A program made the position numbers and the translations under genes. The notes beneath the pieces were generated by a model. The model saw only the letters and a list, made by a program, of their open reading frames with translations. It was not told the origin of the DNA and did no database searches. 40,018 bases of DNA, from NCBI GenBank assembly GCA_004352715.1, contig SCFE01000037.1:222531-262548 (forward strand), given 5' to 3'. Origin of the DNA: Hofstenia miamia (taxonomy: Eukaryota > Xenacoelomorpha > Acoela). Of the stretch, positions 23,520-31,380 are shown in pieces. Position 1 is the stretch's first letter. Every line of letters begins with the position of its first letter.

Positions 23520-26500
23520 NNNNNNNNNNNNNNNNNNNNNNNNNNNNNNNNNNNNNNNNNNNNNNNNNNNNNNNNNNNNNNNNNNNNNNNNNNNNNNNNN
23601 NNNNNNNNNNNNNNNNNNNNNNNNNNNNNNNNNNNNNNNNNNNNNNNNNNNNNNNNNNNNNNNNNNNNNNNNNNNNTATATATATATAATTCCTACAATA
23701 ATTTTTACTTGTAGCAAAGATATTTTACTCAAATAAAGTAATGCCATTTGTTTAGAGCATTAGTATATATTCTCATGGTATGAGTTCTATAACTTTATTT
23801 GTTGGTTGTATATTTCTCTCTATTTTTTTCTTTTTAAATTTAAGTGAATATCCGTCGATTAGATTATGTTTAACATTGGTTCTATTTTTTATGTAAAAAT
23901 TCAAGTGGTGGAATTCTTTATAAATAATTTGTTAGCATAAAAACTATACAATGAAAGAATGTCGAACTATTTGCGTGTTATAAATATACTCAAAATGGCA
24001 GCTTGAACGCCACGGAAGAAACCTCTTGTCAAAGAGAAGGCTCGAAAACGACTACTTTCTTGATGCTTAGCTCATCGCGATTGGAATGTTCATCTATGAA
24101 AATAAGTTCCTTCATTTTCAACAGTAACAACAGTACGTCAGACGTCTTTCGAGGGTATCCCTAACTTGTCTCTTTACTGTGAATACAGTAAAACATGAAC
24201 CTTCCATCATGGCGGGTGGCTGTTTCAGTCATCATGGACTGTATTTTCTTCGAAAGGAGCAAAAGATGAACATCGAATTGAATACTGTGAATCTTCTTGG
24301 AGATAAGTGGTACTGATATTTTCCAACAAGACAATACTTTTTCATCGTTAAAACCGAGGTAAGGATCAGCAGAATGAGGTTTTGGACTGGGCGGGCGTCA
24401 TTCCAGACCTCAATCTTATTGAAAACTAGTGACCAAGGATGAAAGTTATCATTAATCAAGGTGCCATGATAACTTGACTCATGAAAGACTCGTTGTGCAC
24501 TGCTTTCGACATTGAGGAATATGTCAGGCTGATTGACTCTATACCACGAAGAATTGAAACCATCATTCGAATCATGAATTTCTACAAAGTACTTATCATC
24601 AAATTGCATTTGTTCCTTTGATACACTTTAAGTGCTTCTATGAAAATGCCTACTGAAATGAAAAATGTACATTTTTAATATATTCCATTTAAAAAGAATT
24701 TATACTTCAGTAAAATTTCCTAAATTAGCAGTATCAAAATATCGCATATAACAAGAATTTTTCAATGTTCATTAAATTTGTCATGTAGTTGGTATAATTC
24801 CTCGATATATTGATAAATATACAAATAAAATCACACTGAACCATTATTTTTACAAAATTCTTACAAAATATAAACTTTTGTCCCGACTGTAGATTGAAGT
24901 TGATTTCCAAAACGGAAAAAATAGTATTTCTTCGCCACGTATAGTAATCTAAAGGTGCGGTTGATGAAATTCAAGATGTCGTTAATCTTTATAGCAGGCT
25001 CGCAATTGATTACAATGAAATTGTAAGTTTCATTTGAATAGTTGCAAAGTTTTCCTTAACCTTAAATAGCTTGGGGATTTTGGAAAAATTTTCATGATCC
25101 TATAAACATTTGTTAAACGCTTACTGTTCAAAAACTATTAAAGCTGTGTCCAACCTGAAAGCACCACCTGATAGAGGAAAATCTTCTCTTTCCTTTTCGC
25201 TCAAATCCGCGCGCTGACTGTCTCATCGACAATTGAATTACAATTCAATGTTTTGTTAATATTTTTCAGTATTTTAAAATGACATTCGACGATTTAATAT
25301 TTCAAGGTATACTGTTCTCCATCATTTGTCATCTCGAAATTAAAATTCCAAAATTTACTGCCTTTCTGCACAATTATTTATTACTTTCGGTCGCGCGACC
25401 TCTGATTTTGGTTGGCGGAGCTATTCCTTTTAGCAATTACATTCACATTGAAGCACGTAATATCCACCATGTTGTAGAACACTATTAGCTGCCACCGCAC
25501 GGTTTTTCTGCATACTGTATTGTTCGCGACAAAAAAATGAGCCAAAACAATTTGATTTTATACGTACGGCAATAAGTTTATAGAAATATTATTAATAACA
25601 AAAGTAAAATAAAAAGATAGAAAGTCGTTTGGTGTCAAATTAGTTTACCTTGCTTTTCGCAGCAATGAGAAAGGCCCCTTTGAATGCATGTCATCAAATG
25701 ACTTCTCAAATCTGCTGTGATTAAGTGTTGTGATTCCTGTATTTTTTCAATTAGTTCATGCCGGTTTCTTGGACAAGCCTTCTCTGCATGATGTTTGAGA
25801 ATATGCCAAACGTTTTCTATTGGTGTTAGGTCGGGAGAATTAGGTTGCCACTGTAAAATCTGTATATCATGGACACCGAAAAATGTTTTTGTGTTTTTCG
25901 CGGTATGAGGCGTAGCTCCATCTTATTGCAGTATCCAGCCATCTTTAAAAAGAGCGTTGGTATAGGGGATAAACTCGGCAATAATATCGCAGTATTTGGA
26001 ACTATTGATTGTCCCGTTTCCTTAGAGAATTTTCAAGTAAAATCCTTTGGTGCATAAGGCACCCCAAACCATGATTTTGGTGGTGAACTTTGGCATCTTT
26101 TTCAGTGGGTTTTTGCTGTTTTTCGAGGTCTAAACCTGAATTGTGTTGCGGTGTAACTGAAACAAGCTTTCATCAGTCATAAAGCCATTTGAAAAGTTTT
26201 TTGCAAATGCCAATAACTGAGAGGGTTCTTTGTACTGTTCTTGTACTGGGATGCTTGCCACTTCTCTTAGCTTGTTCGTTGTTAATATAGTGTGCGGATT
26301 CAAGGGGATGAGCAAGTGCAATACCACTTATTCTTCGTCTGTCATTGGCGTCAAAAATTGGGGGTCGTCCACTTCCTTGCTGTCTTTTTAAACTATTCCC
26401 ATTTTGTAGAGCTGAGTAATTTCTGTTGAAAGTACTCTTGGGAAGGTTACATAAAGCTCGAAGTTTTCTTTTGTCTTTAGTAACGGTGTTGTAGAGATAA

Positions 26501-28158
26501 TAGAGTCGATCTCTCTCAGATTGCATGTTTTCAGAATAAAATTATTTAATGTAATTAATTTCACGTGAACAAATTTCAACGTTAAAATGAAACCGCCAGA
26601 TGGCGTGGAAAAAAATTGTTATTCAACCTTTGTTTCTGCATTCAAAGCTAAACGTTACTTTCTTAAGCACAATCGAACTTTAAAGATCACTTTTTTAAAT
26701 TTTAAGTGGCTCATTTTTTTGTCGCGAACTATATATTCCTCAATGGTTTCGTTCACCTGGTGGACTCCACCTTTTGTGGCATTGTAGTCTTCAATCAATA
26801 CTGGCTTCATCGATTCGCTCTCTATGAGTTCCTTTGAGAAGTGCATGCTACTCAGGAGTGTTATAGCTTTATTCTTCTTTGGAACATACGACGCCATCAA
26901 ACAAAAATTCCATTGACTTTACAGGACGTGTTTATGTTATCGAATCGATACACCTGAAGATAAATTTCATATGATTAAAAGACATGCAGGCAGTATAGAA
27001 TGGCTTACTGTCATCTTCCTTGTAAGAATCTGCTAAATCGCCCAAGTTTATCACTATCAGTACCCGCACGAATTAAAAAACCCATGAATGCACATAATTC
27101 GTCATAAGCGATGTCAGCGTGATGCTCATAAACAAAACGGAATTGCTGTCGAACTTGCTTAGCATTTTGATTTGTACAGCACAAAGTCGTTCTTAAAATT
27201 TCTTCGGGAAACAGCAAGGAAAACAAAAACTGCTCGTCTTCAGAAGTGGTAAGTACTCTTGGTTGCTCTGTGACAATGTTCCACTGCAATCTTATGTTAC
27301 GATCAGGATTGGCTTCCCACCGCACATTGCCTGCTATATAGGTCATATTGACGACGTTGTCTCCATCATTACCTTCCTCGCCAGTGTCAAGTGAAGTATC
27401 AGAAAACGAACGTTCAGAGAATACTTCAATATCTTCCATAGTATAGATGACATTTTCCGCTGGCTCAGCTTGTAAGTCGAAATCTGGGGCATCCAAATCA
27501 ACGTATTCCGGTTCAGGTTGGGGCTCAGTTTCGTTGCTATCACCTCCAATTAGCCCAATGATATTTAGCATACGACTAAGTGTGTCTATAATATATGCAA
27601 TTAGGAAGTATTGAAAAAATATGCAATTAATCATGTGATGTCATGATTACATTTAATTTTATTCCCAGAATTGTCATGCACGATATGTATTCATATATTT
27701 TCTGTTTTGTTTTAAGCTTCAGTTTTGTTATTCCCAGCTATCATCTTTCCGGAATTTATCATAGCAATCGTTTCCATTTTATGTCATTAAAATCTTTTGA
27801 TTTGTAAACTATTTATATTTAGTCCCCTACTAAAAGGAAACCCGTAGTTGCTAACGAAGTTTCCACAAAGAAATCACGAACAACTTCTTTGGTAGATATT
27901 TTCGATGATGTCAAGCTTTATATTCCAGATGACGTTCCAAATAAGGAACGGCTTCTGCGCTATGTAATAGCTTACAATGGGGAAGTTGTCGATGCATTTG
28001 CAATGGAGGAGGACGCCACTCATGCTATTTGCAATAATGAAGATCATGCTGATGTTCTTAGGGATTCTAAAGCATTGCTAGTCCGTGACGAGTGGATTTA
28101 TGATTCCATTCGACAAATGAAGAAATTGCCTTGTTCACAGTTTTTGTATTCTAAATAG
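9718..28158 (+). CDS. LIG3: DNA ligase III (ATP-dependent), ten exons, 819 aa
   Basis: It seals single-strand nicks via a lysyl-AMP intermediate. In animals LIG3 works with XRCC1 in base-excision and single-strand-break repair and maintains mitochondrial DNA. Joined exons: 9718-10066, 13356-13550, 13673-13854, 14274-14462, 14516-14716, 15043-15264, 15405-15593, 16720-17057, 23161-23419, 27823-28158. All introns are GT-AG and the phases match, giving 2460 nt. Domains: PARP-type zinc finger with C18, C21, H52, C55; ligase DNA-binding domain (~125-335); adenylation domain with catalytic Lys365 in EIKYDGER, motif III ILDSEVLL (Glu417), FVFDC (453), EGLVLKD (Lys517) and HWLKVKKDY (530-538); OB fold with VWEITGAEFS and GISIRFPR; BRCT (~730-812). 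Vertebrate LIG3 is about 100 aa longer, mainly in linkers and the mitochondrial leader. No leader is encoded here: an in-frame TAG lies just before the ATG, so a leader would need an upstream exon. Confidence 0.96.
10195..13275 (-). mobile_element. CR1/L2-like LINE with 2A-like peptide, filling LIG3 intron 1
   Basis: Minus-strand order: 13263-13078 encodes DNTHLSRTGLAAFVQNIKIF, resembling the last block of the SGNH-esterase domain found in ORF1 of CR1/L2-type LINEs. The 2A-like GDIELNPGP follows at 12776-12750. Then comes the endonuclease start (NINMANLKARSLIAHRDEF, AVTETWFNH; 12764-12516), deleted internally, the endonuclease-RT linker (12221-11790), the RT (ITLIFKKGDPKNPENYRPIA, LFEKLLCKQI, MLDLSKAFDSIDYEIL; 11619-11086) and the RT C-terminal block (RVVKYLGVEIDESL, about 10840-10792). 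The 3' end is AATAAA with an (ATA/ACA)-type tail near 10200-10225. Frameshifts separate most pieces. 5'-truncated just beside LIG3 exon 2. Confidence 0.88.
12750..12776 (-). other. 2A-like ribosome-skipping motif of the intron-1 LINE
   Basis: Reading on the minus strand gives LLLSGDIELNPGP, an exact match to the 2A consensus D-[VI]-E-x-N-P-G-P, preceded by a hydrophobic, leucine-rich stretch as in described retrotransposon 2As. The frame is open upstream to at least 12880 and continues downstream into the endonuclease. In 2A peptides the ribosome skips the Gly-Pro bond, releasing the upstream peptide. The motif is seen; activity is inferred from the consensus. Confidence 0.85.
13356..13550 (+). 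CDS. LIG3: LIG3 exon 2 (start of DNA-binding domain)
   Basis: Residues 117-181, with GALQKTEIMKKVVDDVYEGDLYLLVKLLLP, the conserved first helices of the ligase III DNA-binding domain. Acceptor CATTTAG at 13355, donor GATCAAA|GTATGA. Phase 1 at both ends. Confidence 0.93.
13673..13854 (+). CDS. LIG3: LIG3 exon 3 (DNA-binding domain)
   Basis: Residues 182-242: RVYNLHNKTLIKHFSRIF and LPEDEMADHFDQSGDASDTI. Acceptor TTTTATAG at 13672, donor AAAGAG|GTATAT. It ends in phase 0. Confidence 0.93.
14274..14462 (+). CDS. LIG3: LIG3 exon 4 (DNA-binding domain)
   Basis: Residues 243-305, with CTVDDLTMIIRLIRSDLKMN and LDALDPGAYEAYR, both highly conserved in LIG3. Acceptor ATTTTAG, donor CAGG|GTAATT, phase 0. 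Confidence 0.93.
14516..14716 (+). CDS. LIG3: LIG3 exon 5 (catalytic lysine)
   Basis: Residues 306-372. Contains PMLAEACKSVEYALKKCP and the ligase motif I EIKYDGERVQ, with the AMP-accepting Lys365 encoded at 14693-14695. The preceding intron is only 53 bp (14463-14515), the shortest in the gene. Donor TTCAG|GTAGGC. Confidence 0.95.
15043..15264 (+). CDS. LIG3: LIG3 exon 6 (adenylation domain)
   Basis: Residues 373-446: EYYSRSLKPVLPHK, GHSMILDSEVLL (motif III acidic Glu417) and PLPFGTLNIHKKNAF. Acceptor CATTTCAG, donor GCCTGT|GTAAGA, phase 0. Confidence 0.94.
15405..15593 (+). CDS. LIG3: LIG3 exon 7 (adenylation domain)
   Basis: Residues 447-509: VCLFVFDCLMFNGEDL, RRKILEENLTEVPHRILLSE. Acceptor GTATTAG, donor AAAAAG|GTTTTG (weak consensus, but phase and homology fix it). 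Confidence 0.93.
15655..16620 (-). mobile_element. LINE copy D (same family as A-C) in LIG3 intron 7
   Basis: Its (TTA)n tail lies at 15666-15718 on the reverse strand. Reading backwards, the coding relic includes a YLYDTAIFDFG active-site remnant (about 16560-16530; canonical YADDTA), SPTKTCGIFFS and the RT C-terminal region with VVSRNIARFTRF near 16000-15930. Many frameshifts, and more diverged than copies A-C. It is antisense to the ligase, so its signals do not interrupt the host transcript in sense. Confidence 0.8.
16720..17057 (+). CDS. LIG3: LIG3 exon 8 (motifs IV-V, OB fold start)
   Basis: Residues 510-621 plus two bases: GLEGLVLKD (Lys517), KRHWLKVKKDYLNEGAMADT, the GTGVKGG loop, and CTVTKVSGGFSDAML. 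Acceptor CGTTTAG, donor AATAA|GTTAGA. The frame remains open about 30 bases past the donor, but homology (CNK then TPDFV) places the splice here. Phase 2. Confidence 0.94.
17155..17348 (+). mobile_element. Probable 5' fragment of LINE copy E (ORF1-like)
   Basis: An open, CT-rich frame (TLSDLRNLSDSQLFSVVGAL, KKDNLMPLLCQAGLSLSSS) starts soon after LIG3 exon 8. Its base composition matches the LINE family and not the surrounding intron. The rest of the LINE resumes at about 17571. I take it as ORF1 of the same family, but no other copy here covers this part, so this is inference. Confidence 0.4.
17349..17390 (+). repeat. piggyBac-type terminal end (TTAA + CCCT...) inserted in LINE copy E
   Basis: TTAA at 17349-17352 is followed by CCCTCAGATG and then GGGGCCATTTGACCCCCC (17369-17386), a self-complementary-leaning block. 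TTAA|CCCT with a nearby GGGG..TTTGACCCC is the usual look of piggyBac and piggyBac-MITE ends. The matching right end is not visible before the LINE resumes at about 17571, so the element is truncated or its other end has decayed. Confidence 0.45.
17571..18919 (+). mobile_element. LINE copy E, linker/RT N-part (to 18300) and 3' end (18302-18660)
   Basis: 17571-17760 matches the copy B linker (GATGTTATCAA, CTCTTATTC, TTCAACACCTGCTTC). 17845-18300 holds RT blocks (a YHPIAILSRLSIIFERLVF-like run, DFIQFFQSYLTIRRQCVKI). 18302-18600 is the terminal coding part, ending near 18615 with a TAATGACTTTTTT tail. The RT middle is missing here but present in 18921-19575, so the segments look mis-ordered (see findings). 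18660-18919 is non-coding intron. Confidence 0.8.
18302..18466 (+). repeat. 165-bp exact repeat, copy 1 (starts at single-n join)
   Basis: Starts CCCACTCTACTCGTTC right after the n at 18301. By eye identical to 19411-19575, which ends at the n at 19576. This is a contig-end overlap, not a biological duplication. Confidence 0.93.
18921..19575 (+). mobile_element. LINE copy E, RT middle and C-terminal part (probably belongs before 18302)
   Basis: Begins with the segment that follows the PQGS block of the RT (AAAGTTCTGGGTTTAGTC, then the AIKDL-like region), then HLGVQLAANLIW, LRKANSALFALFSNV and ILYASPIWWSSRALFHS (19060-19230), and KRAFKWISPFPYKDAL. Its final 165 bp equal the first 165 bp of 18302-18919. 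Confidence 0.85.
19411..19575 (+). repeat. 165-bp exact repeat, copy 2 (ends at single-n join)
   Basis: Counterpart of 18302-18466. It stops exactly at the n at 19576, which is followed by a (TA)n run. Confidence 0.93.
19577..21682. other. LIG3 intron 8, non-coding part
   Basis: Starts with (TA)n and is otherwise AT-rich with short chance frames. A GGTTCGAATTC at 20431-20441 resembles a Pol III B box, but no A box or tRNA fold goes with it. No gene supported. Confidence 0.5.
21683..22036 (-). CDS. Small uncharacterised protein, 117 aa, nested in LIG3 intron 8 (opposite strand)
   Basis: Single open frame from a well-placed ATG (AAAATGG context) to a TGA, with no breaks. It is rich in W, C, G and P, which is unlike the random AT-rich frames around it. 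It reads MDDFVYDDKYCKVNQNGLTI, then KRYYFPTFQSKFIPSDIITE (residues 21-40), WGMPLRWIWWACDML (~54-68), NVVVKTSES and RGFSCVDIKAFLRLIASN near the C-terminus. The pattern of a short strand, a 'YYFP...IP..DI' segment, a W-rich middle and a 'GF...D...F...I' end recalls small bacterial PH-like proteins of unknown function, but I cannot run a search and do not assign one. No signal peptide or membrane segment. It may be an intronless host gene, a retrocopy or a transferred gene. Function unknown. Confidence 0.6.
   Translation of the reverse strand: MDDFVYDDKYCKVNQNGLTIKRYYFPTFQSKFIPSDIITEIYYAKQDIFGGKSWGMPLRWIWWACDMLRECGGPNYNVVVKTSESSMARGFSCVDIKAFLRLIASNNPKISVKNEPY
22037..23160. other. LIG3 intron 8, distal part
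   Basis: AT-rich, no supported gene. It ends in the acceptor GATACTTTAG (23151-23160) of LIG3 exon 9. Confidence 0.5.
23161..23419 (+). CDS. LIG3: LIG3 exon 9 (OB fold)
   Basis: Residues 622-708: KQLTPDFV, then SPVWEITGAEFSKSENHSAD, GISIRFPRVSKFRDDKTWKE and LERLKILFAKSK, diagnostic of the ligase III OB domain. Donor TCCCAG|GTCTGT, phase 0. The frame runs on for about 100 bases beyond the donor toward the gap by chance. Confidence 0.94.
23488..23690. repeat. (TA)n microsatellite with 157-bp N gap
   Basis: A pure TA run flanks the N stretch 23520-23676 on both sides. The gap is almost certainly an unresolved TA microsatellite within LIG3 intron 9. Confidence 0.9.
23996..24605 (+). pseudogene. 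Tc1-like transposase fossil in LIG3 intron 9
   Basis: Mixed-frame translation gives TPRKKPLVKEKARKRLLS, AHRDWNVH (24000-24095), IMAGGCFSHHG (canonical VWG.FS..G; 24208-24240), FQQDN (second catalytic Asp; about 24325), DWAGVIPDLNLIEN (canonical W...SPDLNPIEN; about 24385-24425) and LIDSIPRRIETII near 24530-24560. Several stops (TGA, TAG) and frameshifts make it dead. Terminal repeats were not found. It is a different and older element than the Tc1 copy at 25520-26731. Confidence 0.85.
24606..25144. other. LIG3 intron 9, unassigned
   Basis: AT-rich sequence with no recognisable coding or repeat features. Confidence 0.45.
25145..25212 (+). repeat. Unclassified dispersed repeat (also at 39332-39402)
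   Basis: About 70 bp that aligns with roughly three quarters identity to 39332-39402: shared AGCACCA..TGATAGAGGAAA and CTTTCCTTTT.GCTC then TCCGCG. Both also read in frame as NL.AP.DRG, so the block may be a coding relic or the end of a mobile element. It lies beyond the C-terminal end of the piggyBac relic. Confidence 0.5.
25522..25544 (+). repeat. Tc1 element left terminal inverted repeat
   Basis: Starts GTTCGCGACAAAAAAATGAG and matches 23 of 23 bases with the reverse complement of 26707-26729. It sits two bases inside the element boundary next to the TA duplication. Confidence 0.93.
26707..26729 (-). repeat. Tc1 element right terminal inverted repeat
   Basis: Perfect 23-bp inverted partner of 25522-25544, two bases inside the right element boundary. 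A TA duplication follows at 26732-26733. Confidence 0.93.
27823..28158 (+). CDS. LIG3: LIG3 exon 10 (BRCT domain, stop)
   Basis: Residues 709-819. A basic linker (SPTKRKPVVANEVSTKKSR, nuclear-localisation-like) precedes a BRCT domain: DIFDDVKLYIPDDVP, LLRYVIAYNGEVVDAF, ATHAICNNED and the hallmark W in VRDEWIYDSIRQ. In LIG3-alpha this BRCT pairs with XRCC1. Acceptor ATATTTAG at 27822, TAG stop at 28156-28158. No clean AATAAA follows within the next 200 bases. Confidence 0.95.
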   Translation, partial: SPTKRKPVVANEVSTKKSRTTSLVDIFDDVKLYIPDDVPNKERLLRYVIAYNGEVVDAFAMEEDATHAICNNEDHADVLRDSKALLVRDEWIYDSIRQMKKLPCSQFLYSK

Positions 28159-29149
28159 TTAGTTTTTTTGACAAATTTTATGAAGTGTATATTTTGTAAA
28201 AAGTGTATCAAAGTTTGTTTTCAAATAATTCCAATTATCAATATTAGAGAAATTAGATCCGTTTCGTTTATAGAATAATATAGAGCACCTCTATTTTGAT
28301 GCTAAAATGCAAAAATCCTATTTGGAATTATCTGTATTTAATTTTTGTTATTTTTTAAATGTAAATGCCTTATATTTATATCAAATTTGTTGTAAATTTG
28401 GTAGTTGGGATATATTAACATAATAGAATCTAATTATTGTACCACTTATTTCTGGTACTTTGTTTGGTGTTCTATTTGTTCGATTAATGTTGTATCGATT
28501 GCAGCGGGAACTACTATATTGTGTCAGTAACAATAGCGACGAAAAATTTATTGCTGTAGTAAACGAAAATAATTTTACCAACTAAAACATAATAACCTTA
28601 AAAAATATATGTATAAGCACAACTACAAAACCTCAATTGTTTTGTCACAGTATCCCCGAAAATACGGAGATTCTTGCTTGACAATAGTCTATATATTGGT
28701 CTTCAGGTGTGCAATGTTATGGAACATTTTTATGCATTGTGTTTTAACTATGTAGTGTATGGGCACTCAAAAAATAAGTACTTAAAATATCACGTATGTG
28801 CATGTTCTGTGCAGAAAATCTAATGTATACAAATTATACAAATATAAATGTGTAAATTGCAGCGCGTCATGCCCTGAGAAATGCAATCATTCTACTTTTC
28901 CAAAAGATTGTCCAATTTATTTGTTCAATATTAAAATTCAACAATAACACAGAAAACTGATGATTGATTAACACAATTAGAAAGCGTATATCTTCACAAT
29001 CTTTACCTAATTAACTCTTATTTAAACAATTACGCAACTTCTGTCATACCAAATGGGGCATGTCAAAGTAACAACATTTGTAATTATTCACCTTCCTTAC
29101 AACTAGAAGCTCCAAGAATTTTAGTACTTAATTGTTAATCTCTAAGAAA
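28159..29149. other. LIG3 3' flank, non-coding
   Basis: AT-rich 3' UTR and intergenic sequence. I see no gene and no convincing polyadenylation signal close to the stop. Confidence 0.5.
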
Positions 29150-30290
29150 CATCAAAGATTTAAATTCTTTATTAATTGATATTCTCACATGAAATACATG
29201 TCTGCATAAATGTAGTTATTGAAATTTGGTTTGCTGACATTTCTAAAATTTATCCTCGACTAGCAGGATATTTTTGTTTTAGAAAAAAACGAAAAATTTC
29301 TATTAAAAAGCACAGTGTTGGTTTATGTATTTATGTTAAGAGCAATATTGAAATTAATCTCGTAGTATTTGCTGAAGCAATTAATATAGAATTATTGTAG
29401 ATCAAAATAGTGTTTAATAAGAAGTCAATGTATATTATCGGATTGTACAATCCACCAAATTTGTCGGTAGTTGAGATAAATGAAGTGCGAGATTGCATCT
29501 CTGATCGCATAGAAAATTTAATTTTAAGTAACCAGGCGTTATTTTTTTATTATTGGCGGTGACTTTAATGATCTCAATGTTGATGAGCTGTCAAGTTCTA
29601 TCTGTATGACAAAACTCAATCATAAAAATACAAGAAAATTTGGAAACTTAAATAATGTTATTACCATATAAGGACTGCATTATTTTGTCAGACAATGAAG
29701 ATTTTCATTAACAGAACATGTCCAATCATTAATGTTAAAATGACGAATAAGGACTCCATTTTCATGACTCCTCAAATTAAATATTTGAGAAAAAAAGAAA
29801 TTAATATGTAAATAACAATTTGGTGGAGCTAATGAAATGTTTGAAAGAATTAATAAAGAAAAACAAAGAAGTAGTTCCAGAAAAAATCCAAAAAAATGGA
29901 TGCAATACACTATCAAAGATAAATTTAGATTTTAATGCAGATGAAATAAAATGTTTACTAATATATCAAATAATTTGAATTACAAACAACCTAGAACTCC
30001 TAGTATAGATACTGATGAGACTCTATCCCTAACAATGGATCAAGTATATCCTGCATTGAAAAACATCAAAAAATAGCACCAAAATACGATGGAATCCCAT
30101 ATTGGTTAATTAAGAAAATTTCGTATATAGTTAGACCAATAGTTCATTATATATTTGAGGAATCGCTAAAAACTTCTAAATTCCCAAAAATCTGGAAAAC
30201 TGCTATAATACCAATTCTAAAATCACACCCGCCTAAACTGCATAACTTAAGACCAATTAGCATCACTTCAATATTATAAAGAACTTCTAA
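29150..30290 (+). mobile_element. LINE fragment (CR1-like), endonuclease and RT start
   Basis: 29176-29520 encodes endonuclease pieces: IEIWFADISKIY, RLAGYFCF, SVGLCIYVKSNIEINL, MYIIGLYNPPNLS. A GGDFND motif is at about 29560-29575 (catalytic Asp and Asn). After a broken stretch, 30060-30280 reads APKYDGIPYWLIKKISYIV, EESLKTSKFPKIWKTAI and LRPISITSIL, the first RT blocks. It ends before the RT active site. Frameshifts and stops throughout. Distinct in sequence from the other LINEs in the window. Confidence 0.82.
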
Positions 30291-31178
30291 TAAACTTGTA
30301 TTTGCACATTATGAATTTCACATGGTACTATCTAATTTAATGGTTAATAAGTTGCTATTAACAACACATTACTATTAAAAGTTTAAACAAATTCAATTAA
30401 AAATGTGTATTAACAAACAAACGACGTTTCTATTTATGATAAAGCATATAATTAATTTAACATCGGACTACAAATTCGCAGCAATTTATTAAAATAAAAT
30501 TGATTACGTTTTAAAAGAAATATCTGTAAAACTTACTAGAAATAATATTGCAAAAAAGCGTTAAGAATCAAAACAATATCTGAGATTTAATTATAAAAAT
30601 AGCTTTCCAAAAAGTTTGAAATCTTTCAGGGTAGTTGTCTTTCTTTTAACATGCTTTCATAGACAATGTCAACATTACATGGTTTTATCTATATTCCCAT
30701 TGTTCAAATGTCAAAATGTATCCATTCGTAAAGATTGTTACCTATCAAACATGAAATCCAAATCACTTTAAAAATTGTCAAGTTTAATTGAAACATTTTC
30801 AAATCATACGATACTAGAATTCTTTCAATAGACAAAAATTTTTTTCCGCAAGTTGGAAAATAATTATTATTACAAAATGTTTTTCCCAATTTATACAATT
30901 ATGCAATTGAAAGATGCTACAAAAATAATATATTTTTTCAATACGTTTTTTCTTTGAATTCTAGAATATAATATTTGCAAGTAGGAATTTTTATATGAAA
31001 CGTTTCAAGATTGTTGATAACATTTTTTGTTATTAGTGTCTTAAATTGGTTATTAACATTTATTGATACACATATATACAAAACGTTTAAAAATATTTAT
31101 TTTATATTATAAGAAATTGCTTACATATTAAAATTTTATTGATGTCTTTTATATTAAGAATTAAATAAATACCCGGTA
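30291..31178. other. Unassigned AT-rich sequence
   Basis: No supported coding or repeat feature. Strongly AT-rich with frequent stops. Confidence 0.5.
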
Positions 31179-31380
31179 TATGACTTTTCCACGTTTGTAG
31201 ACTTACATGTTTTCCGACATTTTTCCTTCCTTGGAGTTTACATAGCCTATTACTTTTCCACATTTGTAGACTTACATTTTTTCCGACGTTTTTCCTTTCT
31301 TGGAGTTTACATGGCCTATGACTTCTCCACGTTTGTAGCTTTACATTTTTTTCGACGTCAATCCTTTGTTTTAGTACTGA
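31179..31380 (-). repeat. 69-bp tandem repeat, about 2.8 units, open in one frame
   Basis: Units start at 31179, 31248 and 31317, exactly 69 bp apart. On the minus strand all units stay open in one frame, each coding 23 residues of the form NVSLQTWKSHRPCKLQGRK (variants KSNRLCK, RSHRPCK). The surrounding open frame runs 31410-31102 and starts MHTYGKNKCIS. With one Cys per unit it is not an obvious zinc finger, though a decayed Cys/His repeat protein is conceivable. Minisatellite or relic of a repeat protein; function unknown. Confidence 0.7.

Larger units (their letters stand above)
25520..26731 (-). mobile_element. Tc1/mariner element (DD34E) inserted in the piggyBac relic
   Basis: A 1212-bp element with TA target duplications at 25518-25519 and 26732-26733. 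Transposase on minus, 26526-25635: HTH region (LRALCNLPKSTFNRNYSALQ, GRPPIFDANDRRRI), then FMTDESLFQLHRNTIQV (first catalytic Asp), QVW-like position mutated to TAG, IMVWGALCTKGFYL, WILQ-stop-DGATPHTA (second Asp; the neighbouring Gln codon is now TAA) and WQPNSPDLTPIENVWHILK (Glu). There are 34 residues between the second Asp and the Glu. One frameshift near 26200 in a homopolymer and a few stops inactivate it. The decay is light, so insertion is comparatively recent. Confidence 0.92.
25380..27560 (-). pseudogene. piggyBac-type transposase relic, split by a Tc1 insertion
   Basis: Minus strand. The N-terminal acidic region (EPQPEPEYVDLDAP, SDTSLDTGEEGNDGD) is followed by EILRTTLCCTNQNAKQVRQQ and YDELCAFMGFLIRAGTDSDKL (27250-27040), the N-terminal part of the DDE_Tnp_1_7 domain. 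The catalytic middle (about 250 aa) is deleted. The relic resumes with SYVPKKNKAITLLSSMH and VLIEDYNATKGGVHQVNE (26890-26745), the conserved C-terminal block with the N-x-x-K-G-G-V motif. It breaks at EEY for the Tc1 element and continues after it as TVCRKTVRWQLIVFYNMVDI (25517-25440). A frameshift lies before SYVPKKNK. A Cys-rich C-terminus is not recognisable. Confidence 0.85.

Noticed and set aside
23120-23714. Long open frames running through the N gap near 23.5 kb
   Set aside because: They are LIG3 exon 9 read past its donor, or TA repeat and N's translated as codons.
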